A DNA stretch of 10,364 nucleotides from Gammaproteobacteria bacterium (GCA_013214885.1 JABSRS010000090.1:1-10364), one strand, 5' to 3'. Shown: positions 1 through 6,731, counted from the stretch's first letter. Notes: generated by a model from the sequence alone, not told the origin. Made by a program: numbers and translations.

Positions 1-1
1 C

Positions 2-1372
2 CAATGTGAAGACAGTTACTACCGCAATCGCACGCGGCCTTGTTTGCAGTATCAACTGCAACGTTGTCTTGCCCCTTGTGTTAACAAGGTCAGTGATAGT
101 GAATATCAAAATGAAGTCAAGCTAGCGGTGATGTTCTTATCGGGTGATAGCCAACAGGTATTGGGCCAAGTTGTGGCTAATATGGAACGTGCTAGTGCTA
201 ATTTGGAATTTGAGAAAGCAGCACGCTTTCGTGATCAGTTAACGGCATTAAGAAAAGTACAAGAACAGCAATGGATTAATTCAGATCAAAGTGATGTTGA
301 TATTATCGGTTTCAGTTATCAACACGGTATTGCCTGTTTTCATGTGCTATTTATTCGTAATGGTAAAGTGTTGGGTAGTCGGAGTTATTATCCTAAAACC
401 CCCAAAGGTACCGACGCTAATGAGCTGTATTTAGCCTTTGTGATGCAGTTTTATCTTAATAGTTCAGCTGGACGCCAAATACCTCGCCAAATATTGCACA
501 ACTGTGACTCGTTAGATCAAACAATTATTGAACAAGTACTATCGCAGCAAGCTGGATACAATATAACACTTCACCATAATACCCGTGGTGAGCGAGCAAA
601 ATTGGTCGAAATGGCTAACCGTAATGCTCAAATAGGCCTAGAAAGTAAATTGGCTCAAAAGGGCACGATATTGCAACGCCTCAGTGCACTTGAGCAAGTG
701 TTGGATCTTGATACTAAGATTTTACGGATGGAATGCTTTGATATATCACATACCTCTGGGCAACAAACCGTTGCATCATGCGTGGTGTTTGACCGTGAGG
801 GGCCCGCTAAAGCCCAGTATCGGTTGTTTAATATCGAAGGCATTACTGGCGGTGACGACTATGCCGCGATGAAGCAAGTGCTAACAAGGCGTTTCTCCAA
901 AGCAACTGATCCCAATGTTATTCCCGATGTGCTGTTTATTGATGGTGGCAAAGGGCAATTAACTCAGGCCGAGGAGGTCATGGCCCAATATGACGATATA
1001 TTGCCCAAAGTTCCGTTAATAGTTGGCGTGGCGAAAGGGGAGGGTCGTAAGGCTGGGCTTGAAACATTAATCAAAGGTGGCAGTCGTGAAATTATCTCAT
1101 TAGCCAATGATGCACCTGCTTTGCACTTGATCCAACATATTCGAGATGAGTCGCACCGGTTTGCGATCACGGGTCATCGGGCTCGCAGGGCTAAAGTTAA
1201 AAAGACCTCCACCTTAGAAAGCATCGCAGGAGTTGGCCCTAAAAAGCGCCAAGCGTTGATTAAGTATATGGGTGGCTTAATTGAACTAAAAAAAGCCAGC
1301 TGTGACGAAATTGCTAAAGTGCCAGGGATTAGCAAAGCACTGGCGCAACTGATTTTTGACAACCTTAACTAA
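2..1372 (+). CDS. uvrC: UvrC, excinuclease ABC subunit C (5' end cut off by window)
   Basis: UvrC makes both incisions around a DNA lesion in UvrABC nucleotide excision repair. The reading frame is open from base 2, beginning with the family sequence QCEDSYYRNRTRPC, so the true start lies outside the window. The N-terminal GIY-YIG nuclease domain, which makes the 3' cut, is missing; roughly 450 of about 610 residues remain. Visible parts in order: the cysteine-rich RCLAPC segment, the UVR motif that contacts UvrB (LEFEKAARFRDQL, near base 210), the RNase H-like nuclease domain for the 5' cut, and a C-terminal helix-hairpin-helix pair (AGVGPKKRQAL and VPGISKALA). Catalytic residues are present: Asp in ECFDISH (740-742), Asp in GDDYAA, Asp in FIDGGKGQ (941-943) and His in DESHRF (1154-1156). 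No terminator is visible before pgsA, so the two may be cotranscribed. The gene looks intact where seen. Confidence 0.97.
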   Translation, partial: QCEDSYYRNRTRPCLQYQLQRCLAPCVNKVSDSEYQNEVKLAVMFLSGDSQQVLGQVVANMERASANLEFEKAARFRDQLTALRKVQEQQWINSDQSDVDIIGFSYQHGIACFHVLFIRNGKVLGSRSYYPKTPKGTDANELYLAFVMQFYLNSSAGRQIPRQILHNCDSLDQTIIEQVLSQQAGYNITLHHNTRGERAKLVEMANRNAQIGLESKLAQKGTILQRLSALEQVLDLDTKILRMECFDISHTSGQQTVASCVVFDREGPAKAQYRLFNIEGITGGDDYAAMKQVLTRRFSKATDPNVIPDVLFIDGGKGQLTQAEEVMAQYDDILPKVPLIVGVAKGEGRKAGLETLIKGGSREIISLANDAPALHLIQHIRDESHRFAITGHRARRAKVKKTSTLESIAGVGPKKRQALIKYMGGLIELKKASCDEIAKVPGISKALAQLIFDNLN

Positions 1373-1446
1373 AATCCATAAATTGTTTCTGGTTATTTGA
1401 TAAAATTGCTCACATTGCAATTGTAATAAATCTGGCTTTGGGGCAA

Positions 1447-1469
1447 CATATAGAAAATTCTTCTATATG
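1447..1469 (+). promoter_or_regulatory. Perfect inverted repeat just upstream of the pgsA start
   Basis: CATATAGAA and TTCTATATG form a perfect 9-bp stem around the loop AATTC. It ends 8 bases before the ATG I choose for pgsA and contains the G of the upstream GTG. No Shine-Dalgarno sequence of the GGAG/AGGA type is visible between stem and start codon. The element could act as an RNA hairpin controlling translation or as a protein-binding palindrome. The symmetry is observed; the role is inference. Confidence 0.4.
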
Positions 1470-1477
1470 TGATGACA

Positions 1478-2032
1478 ATGCCCTTAACAGTCCCAAACAT
1501 GCTCACCTTACTGCGAGTTCTTTTAATTCCAGTTTTCATGACATCTTTCTATTTACCGATTGAACACAACTATTTAGTCGCCGCCTTCATTTTTTGGTTT
1601 GCCGCAGGTACTGATATTTTAGATGGTTACCTAGCACGACGTTTAAATCAAACGACTAAGTTTGGTGCCTTCTTAGATCCCGTAGCCGATAAAGTCATGG
1701 TTGCGTGTGCCTTACTGATGATTACACAGGATTATCAAAATATTTGGGTCACGGTTCCAGCGGTAATAATGATTGGACGTGAAATCATTATAAGTGCATT
1801 GCGCGAGTGGATGGCTGAGTTAGGCTTGCGCGATACTGTTGCTGTGTCAGTTTGGGGCAAAATTAAAACCGCTGCTCAAATGTTATCGCTTATTGCGCTG
1901 TTATCGCGTTATAACGAAACGGTGATTAATATTGGTTTTGGACTGTTATATATCGCAACGGCCTTAACTATTTCCTCAATGGTAAGTTATTTAGTGGCGG
2001 CGGCTAAATCTGTACAAGCGTCAGACAGTTAA
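1478..2032 (+). CDS. pgsA: PgsA, CDP-diacylglycerol--glycerol-3-phosphate 3-phosphatidyltransferase
   Basis: This integral membrane enzyme makes phosphatidylglycerol phosphate from CDP-diacylglycerol and glycerol 3-phosphate, the committed step to phosphatidylglycerol and cardiolipin. The CDP-alcohol phosphotransferase signature D-G-x2-A-R-x8-G-x3-D-x3-D is complete: Asp49, Gly50, Ala53, Arg54, Gly63, Asp67 and Asp71 on this start. GREIIISALREWMAELG is also typical of PgsA. Several hydrophobic helices cover most of its 184 residues, close to the roughly 182 of the E. coli enzyme. I chose the ATG at 1478 (MPLTVPNMLTLLRV) because it aligns with the family N-terminus; GTG 1469 and ATG 1472 are in-frame alternatives. 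No clear Shine-Dalgarno precedes any of them, and a perfect inverted repeat sits directly upstream. The order uvrC-pgsA-tRNA-Gly is the conserved gammaproteobacterial arrangement. Confidence 0.96.
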   Translation: MPLTVPNMLTLLRVLLIPVFMTSFYLPIEHNYLVAAFIFWFAAGTDILDGYLARRLNQTTKFGAFLDPVADKVMVACALLMITQDYQNIWVTVPAVIMIGREIIISALREWMAELGLRDTVAVSVWGKIKTAAQMLSLIALLSRYNETVINIGFGLLYIATALTISSMVSYLVAAAKSVQASDS

Positions 2033-2119
2033 ATTAGCGCAAAATTGAGTCATATTGTGTTAAAGATAGTCTTTTCGGCTGATATTTGTCCAAGTGAAAC
2101 AAAAAGATAAAAAACATTG

Positions 2120-2147
2120 TTGACTAGCAGCCATAAATCATTAGAAT
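2120..2147 (+). promoter_or_regulatory. Promoter of the tRNA-Gly gene
   Basis: TTGACT (2120-2125) and TAGAAT (2142-2147) are spaced by 16 bases and match the sigma-70 consensus closely. They are followed by the GC-rich stretch GCGCTGC, the kind of discriminator found at stringently controlled stable-RNA promoters. The predicted start is near 2154, about 75 bases before the tRNA. The 195-base gap from pgsA to the tRNA holds this promoter and the leader hairpins below; I see no strong terminator for pgsA in it. Confidence 0.75.
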
Positions 2148-2165
2148 GCGCTGCATCGGATGAGG

Positions 2166-2214
2166 CAACGAACACCAAGTGTTGTTGAGACGATAACTTC
2201 TAGTTTACTAGAAG
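2166..2214 (+). other. Two hairpins in the tRNA-Gly leader
   Basis: The first hairpin pairs CAAC-AACAC with GTGTTGTTG (2166-2187, loop CAA, one bulged G). The second is a perfect 7-bp stem CTTCTAG/CTAGAAG with loop TTTA (2197-2214). Both lie between the predicted transcription start and the mature tRNA. They may help 5'-end processing or be the remnant of a lost upstream tRNA. The pairing is visible; the role is unknown. Confidence 0.4.
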
Positions 2215-2227
2215 ATGTTTTAAAAGT

Positions 2228-2303
2228 GCGACTTTAGCTCAGCTGGTAGAGCGGAACCTTGCCAAGGTTCAGGTCAGGAGTTCGAGCCTCCTAAGTCGCT
2301 CCA
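2228..2303 (+). tRNA. tRNA-Gly (anticodon GCC)
   Basis: A complete 76-nt cloverleaf with encoded CCA. The acceptor stem GCGACTT/AAGTCGC has 7 perfect pairs. The D stem is GCTC/GAGC. The anticodon arm GAACC-TTGCCAA-GGTTC gives anticodon GCC at 2261-2263. The variable loop is AGGTC, and the T arm is AGGAG-TTCGAGC-CTCCT. The discriminator base is T (U73), as expected for glycine tRNAs. Only one tRNA is present here, whereas enteric relatives carry a Gly-Cys-Leu cluster after pgsA. No convincing terminator follows. Confidence 0.97.
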
Positions 2304-2361
2304 TTCTGTTACTACTTCCCATAATACAAATTAAAAATCCCCCCAAATTTCTTCCCCAATC

Positions 2362-2413
2362 TTGGGACAGGCACAAATTATCTCAACACTCTAATTTGGG
2401 ACAGGCATAAATT
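2362..2413 (+). repeat. GGGACAGGCA repeat doublet 1 (upstream of the TonB receptor)
   Basis: Two head-to-tail copies of the core GGGACAGGCA start at 2364 and 2398, 34 bases apart, each in an AT-rich setting of the form TTTGGGACAGGCAnAAATT. An upstream CCCCAAATT (2342-2350) is complementary to the AATTTGGG of the second copy. The same core recurs before the transposase gene and before marR. The 280-base gap between the tRNA and the receptor contains this doublet, an FNR-like box and a RegA-like palindrome, and no other gene that I can support. Confidence 0.75.
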
Positions 2414-2437
2414 CTCCCGCCAATTTCCAAACTTAAA

Positions 2438-2451
2438 CTGATGTAAATCAA
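2438..2451 (+). promoter_or_regulatory. FNR-like box upstream of the TonB receptor
   Basis: CTGATGTAAATCAA matches the FNR/EtrA consensus TTGATN4ATCAA at 9 of 10 defined positions (first T is C). It lies about 130 bases upstream of the receptor ATG. I cannot place a good -10 element relative to it, so activation versus repression is undecided. The match is observed; the function is inference. Confidence 0.5.
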
Positions 2452-2488
2452 TTAAATATTTTAATCTAGGTTTTTGTGTAGCACAGCC

Positions 2489-2505
2489 TGCGACATAATG
2501 TCGCA
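2489..2505 (+). promoter_or_regulatory. RegA/PrrA-type palindromic operator upstream of the TonB receptor
   Basis: TGCGACATAATGTCGCA has perfect 8-bp arms around one central base. It fits the GCGNC-N5-GNCGC pattern described for RegA, PrrA and RegR binding sites. It ends 77 bases before the receptor start. A RegB/RegA-like pair is encoded convergently just beyond the receptor, which makes this a plausible target of that regulator. Binding is inference. Confidence 0.55.
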
Positions 2506-2582
2506 CTTCGACGTTCTTCCTTTGTTTCTCTTTTAAGAGTGGATCACAATGCGGCATCAAAGCATTCATCATTGGAAACCTC

Positions 2583-4655
2583 ATGAAACTAAGTCCTCTC
2601 TCCATTGCTATCTCGTCTTTCATTGCTCTCAATAGCCAAGTTACTCTCGCTGAAGAATCAGCCAATTCTGGGATTGAGATAATTACAATCACCGCGCCTA
2701 AACTGATCTATTCTGAAACCGCGCTGGCTGAGGGAAATTTGGTCATGCCAGATGTCGCCGACTGGCTTAAAACAGTGCCTGGCGCAAACATTAATAAGAA
2801 TGGTCCAATTACTGGGATTGCTCAATATCGAGGGATGTATGGTGACCGAGTCGCAAAAAGCATTAGTGGCCATCAAATTATCAGTGCAGGACCTAACGCG
2901 ATGGACGCACCATTAACCTATATCAATCCAATCATGGTTGAGTCGGTATCGGTCTATCGCGGTATTGCGCCTGTCACCAGTGGAATGGACAGTATTGGCG
3001 GAGCCGTTGAAGTAAAATTAAAACGAGCGATGCCAAGTAGCGAATTTGAATTAAGTGGTGACTTTGCAACGAGTTATAACAGCATCAACCAGGCATCAAC
3101 CTTTGCTGGCGACATCAATATTGCAGCAAACGATATCGCCATGTTAGCTTATTTTAGCGATCAACAAGGTGACGATTACGAAGATGCTCTGGGCAATACC
3201 ATCAAGTCGACTCAATATGATAAGCAACAGTCTGGAATTGATATTCGCTTTGAGGGTAACAATTTTGAAATTGGCAGCACTTGGCACCATTCAACCACCA
3301 AGAATTCTGGCACCCCTGCTCTACCGATGGATATCGACTATATTAAATCAGATCGTTTCAATGTCGATGGTAGCTGGCAGGGCTCTAAGTGGACTGTCGA
3401 TTGGCAGTTAGGCTATCAAGATGCAACGCATGGTATGGATAATTTTAGTCAGCGAATCAATATGATGAATAAAATGCATCGCTACAACACCGCAATAGCA
3501 ACTACCGTTGATTACAAAGTAATGCTGAGCAATGATGATTGGCAAATAGGAATTGAAGGATTTAATGCCGATCATGACTCGACCATCACCAACCCAAACA
3601 ACATGATGTTTGAAGTACTCAATTTTAATGATGTTAAAGACCAACGTGATTCGGTATTTGTGCAATGGTCCCCTCAATATGACTCTACTCAATATGGCAA
3701 TCAATCATACTCAATCGGATTACGGATAAAACAAAACCGAGCCGATGCCAATAATGTATCAAGTTCAATGGCGATGATGATGCCAGCCGTCAAGGCCCTC
3801 CAAACTAAGTTTAATCAGCAAGATAAAAGCGTCAGTGATACTACGTTCGACTTAGCATTAAACTCTCAAATTGAACTTTCGAATGCCTTAACCATAAACT
3901 ACGGGCTAGGAGTCAAACAACGGACAGCGAGTTATCAAGAGCGTTACCTGTGGCTACCAATGCAAGCGACAGGCGGATTAGCCGATGGTAAAACGTATGT
4001 CGGGAATGTCAATTTATCGCCAGAGACTGCGTATCAAGCGGACTTAGGCCTAAGCTATACCGACGATGGATTCAGTATTGCACCTCGAATTTTTTATCAA
4101 AAGATTAATGACTACATCCAAGGAACGCCAACCAGCGATATGCAAGTAAACATGGTGGCCAACAGGATGGGCAGTGAAAACCCGCTGCAATTTAGCAATA
4201 TTGACGCAACAATATACGGCATGGATTTAAACTGGGATTATCGATTAACTCAACAAGTAAAACTTTCTGGAGTTGCCAGCTATGTTCGCGGTACCCGAGA
4301 TGATATCAATGACGATTTATATCGAATGAGCCCCCTCAACAGCCGCGTTAACATCTATTATCAGCGCGATAATTGGCAGACCAACCTGTCATTACATGCA
4401 TACGCCAAACAAAATAAAGTATCACAGCTAAATACTGAAACTGCGACTGGTGGCTATGCATTAATTGATTGGCAGGCTGATTATTTTGTTAGCTCAGGCT
4501 TGGTTATTCGAGCAGGGGTTAATAACCTACTAAATAAGCAGTACAGCGATCACCTCGCAGGAGTCAACCGCGCCAAAGGTAGTGATATTGCGGTTGGTGA
4601 TCGGATCAATGGCATGGGCCGAAATATTTATCTCGCCGTCGATTATCAATTTTAA
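2583..4655 (+). CDS. TonB-dependent outer membrane receptor, OprC/NosA copper-receptor-like
   Basis: This is an outer membrane beta-barrel that takes up a ligand using TonB energy. Residues 1-23 form a Sec signal peptide with likely cleavage after TLA. A TonB box follows (EIITITA, 32-38), then the plug (about 50-148), then a long barrel ending in the C-terminal Phe typical of the class (YQF). The plug segment RGMYGDRV...AGPNAMDAPLTYI and the barrel segment THGMDNFSQR...MM resemble the TonB copper receptor family. In OprC copper is held by CxxxM and HxM; here HGM (283-285) and Met107 are kept but the Cys position is Gly103. The protein also has Met clusters (NMMNKMH 293-299, MAMMM 396-400). 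A copper or copper-chelate ligand is therefore plausible but unproven; other metals or siderophores remain possible. A weak Shine-Dalgarno GGA sits 6 bases before the ATG. Redox-type regulatory boxes lie upstream. Confidence 0.88.
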   Translation: MKLSPLSIAISSFIALNSQVTLAEESANSGIEIITITAPKLIYSETALAEGNLVMPDVADWLKTVPGANINKNGPITGIAQYRGMYGDRVAKSISGHQIISAGPNAMDAPLTYINPIMVESVSVYRGIAPVTSGMDSIGGAVEVKLKRAMPSSEFELSGDFATSYNSINQASTFAGDINIAANDIAMLAYFSDQQGDDYEDALGNTIKSTQYDKQQSGIDIRFEGNNFEIGSTWHHSTTKNSGTPALPMDIDYIKSDRFNVDGSWQGSKWTVDWQLGYQDATHGMDNFSQRINMMNKMHRYNTAIATTVDYKVMLSNDDWQIGIEGFNADHDSTITNPNNMMFEVLNFNDVKDQRDSVFVQWSPQYDSTQYGNQSYSIGLRIKQNRADANNVSSSMAMMMPAVKALQTKFNQQDKSVSDTTFDLALNSQIELSNALTINYGLGVKQRTASYQERYLWLPMQATGGLADGKTYVGNVNLSPETAYQADLGLSYTDDGFSIAPRIFYQKINDYIQGTPTSDMQVNMVANRMGSENPLQFSNIDATIYGMDLNWDYRLTQQVKLSGVASYVRGTRDDINDDLYRMSPLNSRVNIYYQRDNWQTNLSLHAYAKQNKVSQLNTETATGGYALIDWQADYFVSSGLVIRAGVNNLLNKQYSDHLAGVNRAKGSDIAVGDRINGMGRNIYLAVDYQF

Positions 4656-4667
4656 TATCAAGCCACC

Positions 4668-4700
4668 AAAGCCAGTATTACTTCAATACTGGCTTTTTTT
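4668..4700 (+). terminator. Terminator between the converging receptor and response regulator genes
   Basis: AAAGCCAGTATT and AATACTGGCTTT form a perfect 12-bp stem with loop ACTTC, followed by a run of T on the plus strand, giving a strong intrinsic terminator for the receptor. The same stem can fold on the minus strand, where only three T follow, so it is weaker there. The hairpin overlaps the last codons of the minus-strand response regulator (KKPVLK and stop). Confidence 0.85.
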
Positions 4701-5208
4701 GTAACTTGCGCTGCAATGTACGACGATGCATACCCAATTGGCGCGCAGTAGCCGACACATTACCCTCATTACTATGTAGCACTTGCTGAATATGCTCCCA
4801 CTCCACTCGCTCTGTCGACATCGTTTCAACTTCAATTGATTGATCAACTGGTTGATTGCCATGCTCCCCTAATAATGCATTTAAAATCATCTGGGTATCG
4901 GCAGGTTTAGCCAAGTAATCATCCGCACCTAGCCTCATCGCCTCCACCGCAGTGGTAATACTAGCATAGCCTGTCAATAAGACGAGACGAGCTGATGGCA
5001 GTGCTGCTCTAATGGGCTTTATTAATGTTAAACCGCTCTCCATCGCAAGTTTCATATCAAGCAAAATATGGCTGGGTTTTATCTGATGGCACAGGTGTAA
5101 CACGTCACACACCTGATGCGCTTGGCTGCAGTCAAATCCTTGCTTGGTAAATCGCCTAGCAAGAGTGGCTGCAAATGGTTTATCGTCTTCAATAATTAAC
5201 AGTTTCAT
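4678..5208 (-). CDS. regA: RegA/PrrA/ActR-type response regulator
   Basis: A DNA-binding response regulator of the RegA family, which in alphaproteobacteria controls respiration, carbon and nitrogen genes by redox state. The protein is 176 residues from the ATG at 5208, close to the usual length of about 180. The receiver domain has the acidic pair EDD near the start, the phosphoacceptor Asp in HILLDMKL (residue 51 from this start), Thr in LLTGYAS and Lys in YLAKPAD. The C-terminal Fis-type helix-turn-helix, VEWEHIQQVL...GNVSATARQLGMHRRTLQRKL, carries the near-invariant HRRTLQRKL signature of RegA. An in-frame GTG at 5220 would add four residues; I prefer the ATG because MKLLIIEDD is the natural domain start. 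The gene starts 12 bases after the kinase stop without a clear Shine-Dalgarno, so translation is probably coupled. Confidence 0.92.
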   Translation of the reverse strand: MKLLIIEDDKPFAATLARRFTKQGFDCSQAHQVCDVLHLCHQIKPSHILLDMKLAMESGLTLIKPIRAALPSARLVLLTGYASITTAVEAMRLGADDYLAKPADTQMILNALLGEHGNQPVDQSIEVETMSTERVEWEHIQQVLHSNEGNVSATARQLGMHRRTLQRKLQKKPVLK

Positions 5209-5220
5209 ATTTTTTATCAC

Positions 5221-6534
5221 TTAAACGAGCGGTAGAGTAACATGAGCGATTGCACCTTGGATTGGATGATTAGAGAGCTTTAAACTTCCTCCTAACCTCT
5301 CGAACGTACTGTTAGATAACAAGATTGCCATGCCTAAACCACTATCACTTTTTACTAATTTTTCGCCTAAAATATCCTGATGCTGCTTAATGCCAAGTCC
5401 AAAATCTCGTATTTCTAAATCAAGAATTTTATCTCTGGCAAACACACTCAGCGTTAATTTATTGGTCCTATTTAGCTGATTAGACTTGATGCCATTTTGA
5501 ATTAAATTTAACAAGGCAGGCAACAACATCGCATCCGATTCGAGTTGTTCCGCGATCAAACTATCATCTGGATTATCAGTATTATCAGTATTATCAGTAT
5601 TATCAGTATTATCAGTATTATCAGTATTATCAGTATTATTGGGTAATATTAGCTCGAAATGACACTCGGGGAATTGTAAGTTGACACTATCTTTAATTAA
5701 CCCTAAAAGATCATCAACGGTTAGTATTTCTTTGTGATTTTCCCGAATCGAACTCGCTAACGTCCTAAAATAACCCAACTGATCCGCACATTGAGTCAGC
5801 GGTTTTCTCATGGCTTGGATAGCAGCATGATCAGGATAATCTTCGATTAACTCATCGAACAACAACTGCAAATTACTTAACGGAGTCGCTAGCTGATGAG
5901 TAACCTGAGCCGATGCTACGCCCAGTGCTAGTAACTGCTCACTTCTAAGCTGCTCCTCACGCTGCAAAGCTAACATCCGTTCACGGTTAGTAATTACTTT
6001 AGCCATCGCCCCAACAACAAATGTCACCACAACCACCGATAACAAAAAGTTAGCCCACATCCCAATGAAGTGATTATTCATGTCCATTTCATGCAAGGTA
6101 TGTGTTGGCATTTCAAGTAGTAACCCACTATAGGCAAGGACAGCCACCAACGAAGTAATTAACAATAAACGCGTCGGCAAACTCACGGCGGCAATAACAA
6201 TTGGCATTAATAACAGCGAAACGAATGCGTTGGTGGCACCACCACTAAATGACATTAACACGGTCAAAAAGATCACATCAGCCAGCACTTGAACGAAAAT
6301 AGCCCCCTGGCCCGTATTGCGCTGCCTCAGAATCAACACACTCAAGACATGAAAAACAATCTCAATCAAAATAATGAATAACAGCGGCTGCAGCGCAATT
6401 TGTAGCGACATCACAAAATACACCGCCAACACCGTCACTAACTGAATAACAATGCCAACCGTTCTTAGCAAAAATAACCGCTCAATTGCCGATATAACCT
6501 TAAGATCAAAAAACTTCACCAAACCACCCACCAT
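5221..6534 (-). CDS. regB: RegB/PrrB/ActS-type membrane sensor histidine kinase
   Basis: Partner kinase of the adjacent regulator, in the inner membrane. Numbering is from an in-frame TTG at 6540; the ATG at 6534 is residue 3 and is my chosen start. Six hydrophobic segments span about 25-182. Between segments 3 and 4 lies GGATNAF (100-106), a one-residue variant of the quinone-linked RegB motif GGxxNPF. The H-box is THQLATPLSN (His215). RKPLTQC places a cysteine (251) at the position of the redox-active Cys265 of Rhodobacter RegB. The ATPase domain has an N-box (LLNLIQNGIKSN, Asn349), DFGLGI (379-384) and GLGMAI (401-406). A seven-copy NTD repeat (302-322) lies in the loop before the N-box. 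The start is uncertain: a strong GGAGG (6555-6559) is 14 bases before the TTG and too far from the ATG, and a TATAAT (6549-6554, minus strand) would give an almost leaderless transcript. Confidence 0.9.
   Translation of the reverse strand: MVGGLVKFFDLKVISAIERLFLLRTVGIVIQLVTVLAVYFVMSLQIALQPLLFIILIEIVFHVLSVLILRQRNTGQGAIFVQVLADVIFLTVLMSFSGGATNAFVSLLLMPIVIAAVSLPTRLLLITSLVAVLAYSGLLLEMPTHTLHEMDMNNHFIGMWANFLLSVVVVTFVVGAMAKVITNRERMLALQREEQLRSEQLLALGVASAQVTHQLATPLSNLQLLFDELIEDYPDHAAIQAMRKPLTQCADQLGYFRTLASSIRENHKEILTVDDLLGLIKDSVNLQFPECHFELILPNNTDNTDNTDNTDNTDNTDNTDNPDDSLIAEQLESDAMLLPALLNLIQNGIKSNQLNRTNKLTLSVFARDKILDLEIRDFGLGIKQHQDILGEKLVKSDSGLGMAILLSNSTFERLGGSLKLSNHPIQGAIAHVTLPLV
5572..5639 (-). repeat. 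9-bp tandem repeat inside the regB-like kinase
   Basis: Seven perfect copies of ATTATCAGT (plus strand, 5572-5634) and a partial eighth. In the minus-strand gene each unit reads AAT ACT GAT, giving seven Asn-Thr-Asp triplets followed by Asn-Pro-Asp. Because the unit is a multiple of three, gain or loss of copies by slippage keeps the frame. The encoded tract is hydrophilic and sits in a surface loop between the strand HFELILP and the N-box helix. Confidence 0.95.
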
Positions 6535-6605
6535 TCTCAATTTCGAGAATTATACCTCCCCCACCTAAGTAAAGTATTGTCCAAGCTCATATTTCATCGA
6601 TGATT

Positions 6606-6640
6606 AATTTTGGGACAGGCAGAAATTTGGGACAGGCAAT
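6606..6640 (+). repeat. GGGACAGGCA repeat doublet 2 (between regB and the transposase gene)
   Basis: Two head-to-tail copies of GGGACAGGCA start at 6612 and 6629, 17 bases apart, half the spacing of doublet 1. They share the context TTTGGGACAGGCA and lie about 95 bases upstream of the transposase ATG. The near-direct repeat ATCGATGATTAATT (6596) / ATCGATATTAATT (6644) flanks the pair and could be a duplication made on insertion. The arrangement fits repeats associated with and possibly mobilised by the neighbouring transposase. Confidence 0.75.
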
Positions 6641-6731
6641 AAAATCGATATTAATTAATTTCGTTAAATACTGGAAATTTTCAATTTGTGATCTACACTT
6701 ATTGCCGTCTTTATTCGTTAGGACTAATGTT

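Noticed and set aside
2281..2303. tRNA-Gly 3' end as an integration site for a genomic island
   Set aside because: I found no second copy of the tRNA 3' end in the window and no integrase gene, so island integration at the tRNA is unsupported here.
2528..2539. CTCTT/AAGAG palindrome in the receptor leader
   Set aside because: Only a 5-bp AT-rich stem; easily due to chance.
2378..2692. Minus-strand open frame of 104 residues across the receptor promoter and start
   Set aside because: It overlaps the repeat doublet, both regulatory boxes and the receptor signal peptide, and its translation resembles no family I recognise.
5209..5220. GTG at 5220 as start of the response regulator
   Set aside because: It adds only four residues with no family support and no better ribosome binding site than the ATG at 5208; it remains possible.
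5572..5639. CRISPR-like reading of the 9-bp repeat array
   Set aside because: Units are 9 bp with no spacers and are translated in frame as Asn-Thr-Asp.
6600..6731. In-frame 44-residue N-terminal extension of the transposase starting at ATG 6600
   Set aside because: It runs straight through the repeat doublet, has no ribosome binding site, and MARARNSQIDLSATPFYHV at 6732 is the family-like start with AGGA 8 bases upstream.
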